From positions 1-21,901 of IMG/VR virus record IMGVR_UViG_3300007640_000279: a DNA stretch of 21,901 bases. One strand, written 5' to 3'. Under the pieces are notes generated by a model, which ran no database searches, was not told where the DNA came from, and saw only the letters and a list, made by a program, of their open reading frames with translations. Positions 6,968 to 14,387 of this stretch are shown in pieces. Within the stretch, counting starts at the first letter, position 1; each line of letters starts with the position of its first letter. The DNA comes from a virus. A program made the translations under genes and the position numbers.

Positions 6968-8452
6968 TCACATTGCGGCGTTCGGGAGGTAAGTGAAGCT
7001 GCCTGCAAGCAGGGTGTGATGCAGCGTCGGGTGTTCCGCTCCCTCCATGGTGAGCGGGATTTTGATCGACTGGTCCTTCTCGACATTCAACCGACCGTCC
7101 CCCATAGATACGAGGGGAAGGTCAAACAGCCAACCGGCGTTCGACTTGACGAGCGCGAAGTCCAGAGAGACGTCGTCGTTGTTGCGCACGGCACTCATCG
7201 CCGCCACGTCGTCGAAGTAGGCAGTCACTGAGCCGGCGGCCATGAAGTCCCCGGCACTAACGCCGATGGCTCCCAGCTGGCTGATGGCCTTGTTCGGCCG
7301 TACGCCGTTGTCGATTGTGATACGCATCTCGGTGAGATACGTGGCCAAAGTCTGAGCAGTGTCCTCGTTCAACAGACGCAGACGTGAGAAGTCTGAGCTC
7401 GAGTTGAAGGCCTCTTCCTCGGGGAGGTCAGGGCGTGCGCCTGGCTTCTCTCCGTCGCCGACCGTACGCGTCTCCGCGTCGATGCCGACAAAGCCTAGGT
7501 CGACGGTGATTTTGTCAGCCGTGTTGATCGCGATCTCCATGGTGTTGGCGACCGCGCCCTTGACGTACTCGAAGCCCGCTGAGCCGAGTGTGCGCTCAAA
7601 CTGATAGGAGCGACACTTGATGAGGCTCTCGTCAAACTCGTTCTTGATGACGTGACCGACGAACAGACGGATTGTCTTGCCGGTGCCGGCGTCCGCGACC
7701 ATTGTCGACGGCTGACGATCGAGCACCAGCTCTCCTGCCGAGACGCTCTTGACCCGGGCGAACCCGTTGTCTGCTGCTGTGTCGAACTTGTTCGCCAGGG
7801 CGTCGCCGCCGATGAACAGCCATTCGCCCGGGATGAGCCCCAAGTCAGTGAAGTCGAGTGTGGTGGCAGTGAGCTTCGGGTCCGAGCCGCTGACGTCTAC
7901 CGCGACGTCGCCAGCCGTAGCCTGAGCTCCTACCTTCGTGATCTTGGCACCAGACGGAGGTGAGGCCTCTGCAGTCAGGCCGGAGACTTGCACAGAAGTG
8001 CCGGTCGTACCGGTCACGAGCTTCAAGCCGTTGTTGCCCGAGTTGGTGAAGCCTTCGGCGAACACGAGGTCGTTGGCATCATAGTCAGACGCTGCCGCGC
8101 CGACCGTGTAGCCTGTCCCTGAGACTGCAGTCGGCTCGGTGTTGACCTTCTCTCGCCAGTCAGCGAACATGAAGCCTTGCATCAGGTCGTACATGCTCTT
8201 CTGAAGGAAGTCGGACTGGAAGCCGGCTGAAGCGTCCAGGTCGACGACGACGCCCTTCTTACGTTGGCGAGACTTGTTGATTGGATTGCGTGCGACCTGG
8301 CTTATCTGCGGACCGAACTCCCCGTAGGTGTTCGGTTCCAAAGGGTTCCAGTCGGGGTCTGGTCCGGTCGGCAGGACGCCGATAGAGCCGAGGACTTCCT
8401 CAGCATAGCGCAGACCGACCTTGTTGCTGTCGATTGTTGTTCCGGTGCTCAT
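6968..8452 (-). CDS. Major tail tube protein
   Basis: A 494-residue protein resembling the phage tail tube family I know as Phage_tube_2. Its N-terminal part reads DPDWNPLEPNTYGEFGPQIS, then VARNPINKSRQRKKG, VVVDLDASAGFQSDFLQKSM and MQGFMFADWREK. The middle (about residues 100-240) is rich in Gly, Thr and Val and looks like inserted beta-sandwich material. The C-terminal half returns to tube-like sequence (RLRLLNEDTAQTLATYL, VRNNDDVSLDFALVKSNAGW). It would polymerise around the tape measure to form the tail tube. The start is secure: a perfect AAGGAGG lies 7 bases before the ATG, fitting high expression. It lies just upstream of the tail chaperones. Confidence 0.88.
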   Translation of the reverse strand: MSTGTTIDSNKVGLRYAEEVLGSIGVLPTGPDPDWNPLEPNTYGEFGPQISQVARNPINKSRQRKKGVVVDLDASAGFQSDFLQKSMYDLMQGFMFADWREKVNTEPTAVSGTGYTVGAAASDYDANDLVFAEGFTNSGNNGLKLVTGTTGTSVQVSGLTAEASPPSGAKITKVGAQATAGDVAVDVSGSDPKLTATTLDFTDLGLIPGEWLFIGGDALANKFDTAADNGFARVKSVSAGELVLDRQPSTMVADAGTGKTIRLFVGHVIKNEFDESLIKCRSYQFERTLGSAGFEYVKGAVANTMEIAINTADKITVDLGFVGIDAETRTVGDGEKPGARPDLPEEEAFNSSSDFSRLRLLNEDTAQTLATYLTEMRITIDNGVRPNKAISQLGAIGVSAGDFMAAGSVTAYFDDVAAMSAVRNNDDVSLDFALVKSNAGWLFDLPLVSMGDGRLNVEKDQSIKIPLTMEGAEHPTLHHTLLAGSFTYLPNAAM

Positions 8453-8474
8453 ATTGCATCCTCCTTAAGGGGTG

Positions 8475-8930
8475 TCACTTGACGACGTCATACACGAACT
8501 CAGCCGTCACGTTCACTTGGTACCAGTGAGCGTCGGGACCTACCTCTCGGAGGACGGCGTCCCTAAACCATACGCCTTCGGACTGCTCGCCCTCAAACGC
8601 ATCTTGAGCCACTGTACCCAAACGGTGAGCAAGGGTGAGCCCGCGTTGGCCAACGGGGGCGAATACCTGCACGCTGACCAGGCCGCGCCGCTCGAAGCGT
8701 CTGCAGTCTTCCTCCCCTAGCGATCTCTGTGAGCCTGAAGTATGGCGGGTGGTTATGCGTGCCCATGCGCGATCCTTGGAAGTCTCGCTCTTGGGCTTCT
8801 CTATTCGCACGTTGGGCCACTCGACCTCGGGTACGTATCCGGCCGTGGCCTCTTCCGCCCGACGGTCCCACTCTTCCTTGAACTTACCGAGCACGATGTC
8901 GGTAGCCGTCTCGAAGTCTAAGCTTGCCAT
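8475..8930 (-). CDS. Tail terminator-like protein (DUF4128 type)
   Basis: A 151-residue protein with the pattern of phage tail terminator/DUF4128 proteins: EWPNVRIEKP, AWARITTRHTSGSQRSLGEE, RRFERRGLVSVQVFAPVGQRG, and near the end WYQVNVTAEFVYDVVK. Such proteins cap the tail tube and dock it to the head. The open frame extends seven codons further upstream, but the ATG at 8930 is the better start. It overlaps the stop of the preceding HNH-like gene as TAATG, has GAGGAG upstream, and yields the expected N-terminus MASLDFETATD. It lies directly before the tail tube gene, the usual place for a terminator. Confidence 0.75.
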   Translation of the reverse strand: MASLDFETATDIVLGKFKEEWDRRAEEATAGYVPEVEWPNVRIEKPKSETSKDRAWARITTRHTSGSQRSLGEEDCRRFERRGLVSVQVFAPVGQRGLTLAHRLGTVAQDAFEGEQSEGVWFRDAVLREVGPDAHWYQVNVTAEFVYDVVK

Positions 8931-9289
8931 TAGCCCTGTCTCCTCATCCATTCGAGAAGCTTCTCTATCTCCTCTACTGACGCGTCACGCTTAAGCGTGT
9001 TTGCCCGTAGGCTCATGATCGTCACGTTGCCTGGAACGTATCCCTTGCTGTTGTCTATCCTGTCGAGCGATGCGGCGTTGTGGCTAAACGCAGACGGTTG
9101 AGGCTCGTAGTTTAGTTCGGTTCCAAACACAGGACAATGCGTGAGCTTCTCGACGTCTTCGTGTGTGATTGAGAACTCGATACCCTTGTCTCTCGCTCGA
9201 CAACGAGCACGAATGACCATGTGCTTGATAGGGTTGTTCTTCCGCCATCTCACCTGGTCTTCGTACCTGTTATGTCTTTCGGTCGTCAT
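8930..9289 (-). CDS. HNH-like, possibly homing endonuclease protein
   Basis: A small 119-residue basic protein whose C-terminal half carries SLDRIDNSKGYVPGNV (74-89) followed by RANTLKRDAS, preceded by HCPVFGTEL (51-59). This combination recurs in small phage proteins annotated as HNH or endonuclease VII-like nucleases. Asp, Asn and the GYVPGN turn would be in the metal-finger region. Only two cysteines are present, so a zinc-binding CxxC pair is lacking. It sits between head closure and tail terminator genes, a place where freestanding homing genes are often found, and it has a poor ribosome binding site compared with its neighbours. Nuclease activity is inferred. Confidence 0.55.
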   Translation of the reverse strand: MTTERHNRYEDQVRWRKNNPIKHMVIRARCRARDKGIEFSITHEDVEKLTHCPVFGTELNYEPQPSAFSHNAASLDRIDNSKGYVPGNVTIMSLRANTLKRDASVEEIEKLLEWMRRQG

Positions 9290-9292
9290 CCC

Positions 9293-9706
9293 TTATTCTT
9301 TCAAGTACAGGACGTAGAGGACGTCCTCTTCGCCTGGTGCAAGTATCTCTACCTCGAGCACCTCGTGATTGGACAGTCCGTCTACAACCACGTCCCCGAC
9401 CTTCGGTCGCTCGGTCAGGTCTGCGGCTGCGACGTACGCGAGCTGCTTGGCTTCCGGCACCAGGGCCTTACCGACCGTTGCCGCGAGGGCGAAGGAGTTG
9501 AGAGTGTTGTTCTCTGATACGCGATACTCCAGGAAGACCATCGGCTTGAGTTGCACGACGTTCCTGTAACGAGTTGACCCCGGCTTCCAGGGCTTGGAAG
9601 GGTCCGGGGGCGTCCCGTCGGACTTGCGTTGTATGGTTGCGTTACGCCCCCGGTTCTTGATCAGCCTCTGGGCTAGGGCGCGAGAGCTTGCGTACTGTGT
9701 CGTCAT
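9293..9706 (-). CDS. Head closure/head-tail connector protein (putative)
   Basis: A 137-residue protein in the position of the head closure (stopper) protein, between the adaptor and the tail terminator. It begins with a basic helix (RALAQRLIKNRGRNATIQRK), then a Pro/Trp turn (PPDPSKPWKPG), then beta-rich sequence to DVLYVLYLKE. This layout resembles small phage connector proteins. The ATG overlaps the adaptor's stop as TGATG and has GGGGAGA in front, so the pair is translationally coupled. I recognise the pattern rather than a sharp motif, so the specific role is inferred from gene order. Confidence 0.6.
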   Translation of the reverse strand: MTTQYASSRALAQRLIKNRGRNATIQRKSDGTPPDPSKPWKPGSTRYRNVVQLKPMVFLEYRVSENNTLNSFALAATVGKALVPEAKQLAYVAAADLTERPKVGDVVVDGLSNHEVLEVEILAPGEEDVLYVLYLKE

Positions 9707-10236
9707 CAGCCTCTCCCCACGATGCCCCCGCCGATGCCGGCAGACCTACGAAGGACTAGCTTGCGGGCAAACAACAGCCTGTCCGCACTGGGATACTCGG
9801 GGAGCTGGAACACCTGACCGTCGTAGGCGTACTCCACGCTCTCCTTGATCGGCCCGACGCTCTCGGACTTCGACTTGATCGCTCGACCGGTTGCATCGCG
9901 CGTGGGGTCTGACAGCAGGTCGGCTGAGATGGCCCGGAGGGCGTACTCACACGTCGCGTCCTTGACGGCCTGCGGCACTCCCTCGACGTTGTCGCCTCGA
10001 TCGTCGTAGGCGTGGTCCCGCGGCCACTCCGTTGTCTGGTCCTTGGTGTCCCGACAGCCGACGAAGCGGAAGCGTGTGTCTAGGTAGTCGGTAGCCTTTA
10101 CGAGGGCTTGCTCGATGGCGGTGTCTTCCGCCGTGAATGTGTTTCCCCTATCCGCGTGATAGGCCTTGAAGTCGGCCACGGCCACGTAAGAGTTCGCCGA
10201 AGCTACGGGGGTATCTTGCTGTACGACGAAAGCCAT
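9706..10236 (-). CDS. Head-tail adaptor, DnaT-like family
   Basis: A 176-residue protein starting with the conserved segment ANSYVAVADFKAYHADRG (14-31). A helical bundle follows (AIEQALVKATDYLDTRFRFVG), then EWPRDHAYDDRG and GVPQAVKDATCEYALRA. In phage genomes this family is usually annotated as a DnaT-like ssDNA-binding protein, but its place and fold type suit a head-tail adaptor that binds the portal ring (gp6/gp15-like). Upstream GGAGACGGCC supports the start. It lies first in the connector cluster, followed without a gap by the head closure gene. The family is fairly certain, the adaptor role probable. Confidence 0.72.
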   Translation of the reverse strand: MAFVVQQDTPVASANSYVAVADFKAYHADRGNTFTAEDTAIEQALVKATDYLDTRFRFVGCRDTKDQTTEWPRDHAYDDRGDNVEGVPQAVKDATCEYALRAISADLLSDPTRDATGRAIKSKSESVGPIKESVEYAYDGQVFQLPEYPSADRLLFARKLVLRRSAGIGGGIVGRG

Positions 10237-10245
10237 GGCCGTCTC

Positions 10246-10491
10246 CTATTCGAATGATACCTTGCTGGGGTCTGTGGCGACCACCTTTTGGGTCGTGTTG
10301 TAGTTCTTGTCGCTGACCGTGACGGCGATGCCGTTGCTGGCCTTCTCGACGTGTGCGCGACCGCCCTTAGGGATCGTCACTGCAACCTTCTTAGCCGTAG
10401 GTTGCCTCGCTCCGCCGGCGTTTCCGCCGGGCTTCGGGCCGCCGCTTCCGCGGCGGCCCTTGAGCATATCGGCTGAGGACATGCGGCCCAT
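10246..10491 (-). CDS. Small unknown protein in the head-connector cluster
   Basis: An 81-residue protein I do not recognise. The N-terminal 35 residues are basic and rich in Gly and Pro (LKGRRGSGGPKPGGNAGG). The rest looks like a small beta domain (KKVAVTIPKGGRAHVEKASN, GIAVTVSDKNYN). I chose the ATG at 10491 because AAAGGAG lies 7 bases before it and it begins just after the neighbouring stop. A longer form from 10521 would overlap the upstream gene by 26 bases and lacks such a site. Placement between capsid and adaptor genes suggests a minor head or decoration component, which is inference only. Confidence 0.6.
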   Translation of the reverse strand: MGRMSSADMLKGRRGSGGPKPGGNAGGARQPTAKKVAVTIPKGGRAHVEKASNGIAVTVSDKNYNTTQKVVATDPSKVSFE

Positions 10492-10495
10492 TCGT

Positions 10496-11008
10496 TTACT
10501 CCTTTGCGGCCTTGGCGGCATCTCGGTCGAAGTCAGGCGCAGCCTCTTCGATCTCAGCGCGGGTGACAGAACGACCCATCAGCTTCTCGACCTCGTCGAC
10601 CTGAGGCAGCTTGCGGGAAGTCCAGTGACTGTCGTCCTCAGGGTCGAGCATGTTCAAGGCCTCGGCGACCGTCTCGGGCTTGTCGTTGTCGTCAGCCAGG
10701 GGGTCAGGGTCCGCAGGAAGCGTCGGTTCAACGGGCTTCTGCGTGTGCTTTTGTTTTGCCGGTGCTGCGGGCTCGTCGCCTGCTGCGGCCTTCTTTGCGG
10801 CCTCAAGCAGCGGCCCTTCAGGATAGGCCTGGTAGCAGCGCTTCAGGTAGTTCCCGATGCTCAACGCTTCCTTGTCGGAGCCGCTGAAGGTGTACACGCC
10901 GTCGACGAACTCGAACTGACGCCCCATTTCCTTCTTCTTGGCGCCAAGGGTTACGGTCTTGCCGGCGTACGGCCCGACCAGGTGAAACTTTGTGACTGTA
11001 TGTGCCAT
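10496..11008 (-). CDS. Unknown capsid-adjacent protein
   Basis: A 170-residue protein with three parts. Residues 1-60 form a compact N-terminal region (KFHLVGPYAGKTVTL, QFEFVDGVYTFSG). Residues about 65-115 are a flexible Ala/Pro/Asp-rich linker. The C-terminal segment DDSHWTSRKLPQVDEVEKLM plus GRSVTRAEIEEAAPDF resembles a short HWT-x-x-LP-x-V motif I have seen in proteins next to phage capsid genes, whose role I cannot name. The start has CGGAGACATCC immediately upstream. The gene follows the major capsid gene after a terminator-like hairpin, so it is probably a minor head or head-fibre-like protein made in lower amounts. Confidence 0.6.
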   Translation of the reverse strand: MAHTVTKFHLVGPYAGKTVTLGAKKKEMGRQFEFVDGVYTFSGSDKEALSIGNYLKRCYQAYPEGPLLEAAKKAAAGDEPAAPAKQKHTQKPVEPTLPADPDPLADDNDKPETVAEALNMLDPEDDSHWTSRKLPQVDEVEKLMGRSVTRAEIEEAAPDFDRDAAKAAKE

Positions 11009-11104
11009 GGATGTCTCCGTTTGGTTTGATGTCCCGGCCGCGCCGGTACTACGAAATTGTCACGGCCCGCCCTGCAAGAGAGCCCTCGCTCCAGAAACGA
11101 CAAC

Positions 11105-11130
11105 GGGGACCCACCTCTCGATGGGCCCCC
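11105..11130 (-). terminator. Terminator-like hairpin after the capsid gene
   Basis: On the minus strand GGGGGCCCA (11130-11122) pairs with TGGGTCCCC (11113-11105), giving a 9-bp stem with one G-U pair and an 8-base loop. It is followed by a T-containing tail (GTTGTCGTTTC). It lies about 40 bases after the capsid stop. The tail is not a pure U-run, so termination is probably partial. This would leave capsid protein in excess over the connector proteins. Confidence 0.55.
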
Positions 11131-11170
11131 GGCGCGGCGAGTTGAGGCTTGAAGCCCCAGGGGAAAGCCG

Positions 11171-12088
11171 TTAGTTTGTGATGCCGTCCGCGGCAGAGAT
11201 GCCGAGCTCGGAGAACAGCGCGAGACCGCAGTACCACTTGACGCGGGTGATGGTCTCGTCTTTGGACTGATGAACACCGACGTCCTCGATGACGATACCG
11301 GCCTCGTTGCGAGCAGTCAGGCCCGCGAAGCCGTAGCTGCGAGAGCCGTCATCCAGGGTACCCGCGAAGATGGTAGTTTGGCCGGAGCCCGTACCCTTCG
11401 TCTGGTCCGTAGGAATGTAGTCGTTGCGGAAGATCGGCACACCGGAGTAAGCGATGATGCGCTTGCCGCTCGGAAGCTCGTACATGTCCTCTGCACCCGT
11501 GCCACCGAGCGTGCGAAGCAGCGCCTTGTAGGAACGGATCGTGCGAGAAGGCATGACCATGTAGTCGACTTCGCCGTCCTTGTCGATGACGTTGTCAAGC
11601 ATCTCGTCCATGACTTCGAAGGAAAGGGCCTGACCGTTCGCCCCGGTGTCGACCATCTGGCCGGCGGGTGTGAGGTTGATGAGACCGTCGAACTCGTTGC
11701 CTGAACCGGTGCCTGTGATGAGCATGGACTGGAACTTCCGGCCTGCGGACTTCGCCTTGCTCTCGATCTGGGTCTCTTCCTGGTCCGTCTCGGTAGAGCG
11801 GGTAGCCTGGATCAAACCGTTGACTTCAGCGTCGCCGATGATGGTCGTGAGGTCAGCGTTCACCTTGGTGAAGGTCGCAGCGTTCTTTGCCGTGATCGTA
11901 CCCCCTACGCCGAGGGTCTCGACGTCGCCGAGCACGTTCTCACGGTTGTATGCGAGGGAGTTGCCGTCGATGCCGTCGAAGGGAACCATCTCGAACATTT
12001 GGTTCACTGTGATGATGTTTTCGATCACGCCGACGACGAGGTCGTCTTGCGCGAGCTTGGCACTTTCTGCCAGGGTAACTGATGCCAT
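11171..12088 (-). CDS. Major capsid protein (HK97 fold)
   Basis: A 305-residue protein in the capsid position just after the scaffold gene. Typical capsid features are the N-terminal helix (SVTLAESAKLAQDDLVVGVI), KFQSMLITGTGSGNEFDGLI, the P-domain-like helix DYMVMPSRTIRSYKALLRTL, LPSGKRIIAYSGVPIFRNDY, and a late beta segment RVKWYCGLALFSELG. These resemble the gp7-like branch of HK97-fold capsid proteins. No prohead protease gene is visible next to it, and a separate scaffold gene precedes it. A strong GAGGAGGG lies 9 bases before the ATG. The long leader with hairpins upstream and a terminator-like hairpin downstream suggests that expression is set separately from its neighbours. Confidence 0.88.
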   Translation of the reverse strand: MASVTLAESAKLAQDDLVVGVIENIITVNQMFEMVPFDGIDGNSLAYNRENVLGDVETLGVGGTITAKNAATFTKVNADLTTIIGDAEVNGLIQATRSTETDQEETQIESKAKSAGRKFQSMLITGTGSGNEFDGLINLTPAGQMVDTGANGQALSFEVMDEMLDNVIDKDGEVDYMVMPSRTIRSYKALLRTLGGTGAEDMYELPSGKRIIAYSGVPIFRNDYIPTDQTKGTGSGQTTIFAGTLDDGSRSYGFAGLTARNEAGIVIEDVGVHQSKDETITRVKWYCGLALFSELGISAADGITN

Positions 12089-12240
12089 TTTCGTGTCCCT
12101 CCTCAGGGTTAAGGCTGTTGATCGGCGTAATGCCCCTGACTTTCTACATGGGTCGGATCACCCTTCCCGGGGGTCCGGCCTCTATCAGCGTCACGCTTCG
12201 AGGAGGGCCGAGGTCGTGCTTGGGGCCGACCGAGGTTCTC

Positions 12241-12266
12241 AGGGGCGACGATCTCTCGTCGCCCCT
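12241..12266 (-). repeat. Perfect 11-bp hairpin in the capsid leader
   Basis: AGGGGCGACGA (12241-12251) and TCGTCGCCCCT (12256-12266) are exact reverse complements around a four-base loop. On the minus strand no T-run follows, so a simple intrinsic terminator is unlikely. A processing site, a 5' stabiliser of the capsid message, or a partial terminator all fit. Confidence 0.6.
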
Positions 12267-12282
12267 ATGCTTGCTATATATG

Positions 12283-12298
12283 ACGCGGGTCCCCGCGT
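12283..12298 (-). repeat. ACGCGGG/CCCGCGT hairpin after the scaffold gene
   Basis: ACGCGGG (12283-12289) and CCCGCGT (12292-12298) can pair around a very short loop (effectively six pairs with a four-base loop). It begins 15 bases after the scaffold stop. The same stem sequence recurs in the gaps at 16036-16052 and 18909-18937, suggesting a shared element. Confidence 0.6.
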
Positions 12299-12312
12299 TG
12301 CGGTACCAGCAG

Positions 12313-13098
12313 TTACTTGGCGCGACGTGCTGCAAGTCCCTTCTTGATACGATCGCGAGCGCTCAGGTCGCCATCCTGACTGCGTGCGGGCTTGGCACGC
12401 TGTGACTGACCGGGCTTCGCGCCGGTTCCGGGAGGCGCCTCGCTCTCGAACGCTGCGGAGAAGGTCTGAGAGGCCTTCATCTCTTTGACGAGGTCCGCGA
12501 TCGTCATGAAGCCACCTTTGCCATCGCCACGATAGTCACCTGCGTCGTCGAGCACCCGCACGACGTAGTCGTCGCCGTCCTCGACCACCCGGGCCTTGCC
12601 CATGACGTGCGGGAGCAACAGCTCAGTGCTGCCCTTCGCGTTTGCCAGAGCTGACGTTGCGGCTGCTTGCACCATGTAGCGTGTCAGTGCCGCGTCCTTC
12701 TTGGCGTCGCGGTCCTTGTACTCCTGCTCACGACCCGCGAAGGCCTTCTCCATGTCAGCCTTCATCTTGTCGAGGTTGACCTTGTTGCCGTTGGCGGCGG
12801 CCTCCTCGAGCTGGGTCTGCAGACCGGCGATGTGCTCCTTGACGGCGTCGACACTGTCGAACTCGCCAATCTGGCCGATGACGCTCTCGGGCGTGATGAC
12901 TTGCCCCTTGAGCGTCTTAGCCTCCTTGCGGGAAGCAGCTAGGGAACGGTTAAGCCCTGTGACGGCTTCGACCAGGCCCTTCGCCGTGTCGCTGATGCTG
13001 TATACCCCGTCGTCGCTTGCGACGTAGGCCCCCCGGAACTGTTCCGGGACCGCGTTGATGTCCTCTACGGACTGGTTGGTTGTGAAGTCGAACTCCAT
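12313..13098 (-). CDS. Head scaffolding protein
   Basis: A 261-residue protein with the make-up of phage scaffolds: acidic and helical, with a central coiled-coil-like region (LNRSLAASRKEAKTLKGQVI; then KEHIAGLQTQLEEAAANGNK; then MKADMEKAFAGREQEYKDRD). It ends in a basic tail (SARDRIKKGLAARRAK) of the kind that contacts the capsid protein's inner face. A middle segment (LLLPHVMGKARVVEDGDDYV) resembles the gp20-like scaffold family. It directly precedes the capsid gene in transcription order. AAGGAGACTTTCAA before the ATG supports the start. It would guide prohead assembly and then leave. Confidence 0.8.
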   Translation of the reverse strand: MEFDFTTNQSVEDINAVPEQFRGAYVASDDGVYSISDTAKGLVEAVTGLNRSLAASRKEAKTLKGQVITPESVIGQIGEFDSVDAVKEHIAGLQTQLEEAAANGNKVNLDKMKADMEKAFAGREQEYKDRDAKKDAALTRYMVQAAATSALANAKGSTELLLPHVMGKARVVEDGDDYVVRVLDDAGDYRGDGKGGFMTIADLVKEMKASQTFSAAFESEAPPGTGAKPGQSQRAKPARSQDGDLSARDRIKKGLAARRAK

Positions 13099-13129
13099 TT
13101 GAAAGTCTCCTTAGTGACTGTTTGCTTCA

Positions 13130-13158
13130 GGATCACCCTTCCGCCGGGGGATCACCCC
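13130..13158 (-). repeat. Tandem GGATCACCC element upstream of the scaffold gene
   Basis: The sequence holds GGATCACCC at 13130-13138 and GGATCACCC again at 13149-13157, separated by a CG-rich spacer. GGATCACCCTTCC followed by CGGGGG also occurs in the capsid leader at 12155-12173. The copies lie only in these two gaps, each preceding a highly expressed head gene. Local stems are possible (GGGG-TGAT-CCCC on the minus strand). The function is unknown. Confidence 0.5.
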
Positions 13159-13191
13159 GCCGTTAGAGCCACTCTGTCTATTCCTCTGTCT

Positions 13192-14364
13192 CTACTCGTC
13201 GCCGAACGCCCTGGCCCAAGCCGCAGGCTCTCGTCTCCTGAGTTCGTCCAGGCCGAACTCACGGCCCGATCCGTCCACGAAGCGATCGAGCGGTAGCTCT
13301 CCCTTCCTGAACAGTGTTCCCTTCTTATCACCGAGCACGTCGTCCTGAAAGCCCTTGGACTGACGTCTCAGGAACTGCTCGTATGTCGTCTCGGCTGGCA
13401 CCCTGCCTATGACGCTGTCAGCCCACTCACGGCGGACTTGTTGTATCGGTACACCCCTCTTACGAGCCTCCGCCCGGAAGTCCACCTCACGCCTGGCGCG
13501 GGTACGCGTGTCGACCACGGTGGGTCGTTTTCCTAGCACCCCTACGCCGTCTAGGATGGGAACCATGACGGAGCGGCAGTTCACGTGAGCGGGAGGCCTC
13601 GGGCCTCTATCGACAGGAAAGACGCGGCCGTCTCTACCCCGGCAGACTGCCGAAGTTCGACCGTCCAGCGTAGCCGTCCAGCGGAGGCCCTCAATGACGT
13701 CTGAGTTCGCCTTCCATACCTCGTTGCGAGCCGCGTTAGAGTAGTGGGTGACGGCCGTGCGCGTGATCGCCTCCGCGTTGCGTCGGGTGATGGACAGCGC
13801 GCCGTCCTTGAAGCCGTTCGCCCGGGTGCCTCGCACCCTGCGGACTATCTGGTCGGTCGTCTCTCCCTCTATAACGCCTAGACGGATGGCGGTCTCTACG
13901 GCGCGACGGTCTCGTTGCTCCAAGCCTAGGAACCAGTCACGCAGGAAACGCCCCTGGAACGGTCGGGCGTTCACTAAGGCCCTCAGCGTCGAGGCCGGGA
14001 TGCGAGCGAGCTCGATGGATATGGGTATCGCTTGGGTTAGCACGGCGGCCTCTAGGGCGCCCTCGGCTACGGACATGTCTCGCATGTCCTGCGCGACCTT
14101 GGTTGCTAACTCGGCCATGGCCTTTTTACGGAGCTCTCGAACCTCCTTGAGGAGGGCTTCGAGCCGTTCGAGCGTGCGACTGCCGGTCTCGGGTATCGGT
14201 CCGTCAGACAACACGCGTAGGCGTCGCTGAATGAGGTCGAGCAGGTCGTCGTCAGCCTGCTTGAGTAGCTTCAGTATCTCGCGTATCTCACGAGACGTGA
14301 AGCGTCGCAGACCGATCTGATGACGGATGACGTCGTCGAATAGCTCTTCGTTCGCTGTAGGCAC
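13192..14364 (-). CDS. Phage Mu gpF-like minor head protein
   Basis: A 390-residue protein with the Mu gpF/SPP1 gp7-type head morphogenesis domain. The key part is about 200-270: ITRTAVTHYSNAARNEVW, RWTATLDGRTSAVCRGRDG, then GPRPPAHVNCRSVMVPI, with Cys241, His260 and Cys263. Residues 60-120 are strongly helical. Such proteins bind the portal and enter the head in few copies. The start is GTG at 14364, 23 bases after the portal stop, with only a weak GGGGAA site. Tail residues about 270-390 are basic and not assigned. The portal-then-MuF order is standard. Confidence 0.88.
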   Translation of the reverse strand: MPTANEELFDDVIRHQIGLRRFTSREIREILKLLKQADDDLLDLIQRRLRVLSDGPIPETGSRTLERLEALLKEVRELRKKAMAELATKVAQDMRDMSVAEGALEAAVLTQAIPISIELARIPASTLRALVNARPFQGRFLRDWFLGLEQRDRRAVETAIRLGVIEGETTDQIVRRVRGTRANGFKDGALSITRRNAEAITRTAVTHYSNAARNEVWKANSDVIEGLRWTATLDGRTSAVCRGRDGRVFPVDRGPRPPAHVNCRSVMVPILDGVGVLGKRPTVVDTRTRARREVDFRAEARKRGVPIQQVRREWADSVIGRVPAETTYEQFLRRQSKGFQDDVLGDKKGTLFRKGELPLDRFVDGSGREFGLDELRRREPAAWARAFGDE

Positions 14365-14387
14365 TGTCTAATTCCCCGCGTTTATTC

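Larger units (their letters stand above)
12089..12312 (-). promoter_or_regulatory. Long capsid leader region (224 bases without a gene)
   Basis: This is the longest gene-free stretch in the late operon. In transcription order it holds the ACGCGGG/CCCGCGT hairpin (12298-12283), an AT-rich CATATATAGC just after it, an 11-bp perfect hairpin (12266-12241), a GGATCACCCTTCC repeat (12155-12173) inside a weaker stem (12151-12157 with 12174-12180), and the capsid ribosome binding site. I see no convincing -35/-10 pair, so whether a promoter lies here is open. Confidence 0.5.

Noticed and set aside
10307-11029. Plus-strand open frame of 240 codons, opposite the capsid-adjacent genes
   Set aside because: It is a mirror of well-supported minus-strand genes, has a Cys/Leu/Arg-biased composition and no ribosome binding site.
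11646-12347. Plus-strand open frame of 233 codons opposite the capsid gene
   Set aside because: It is low-complexity Ser/Val/Arg translation of the complementary strand and ends across the non-coding capsid leader. No start signal is present.
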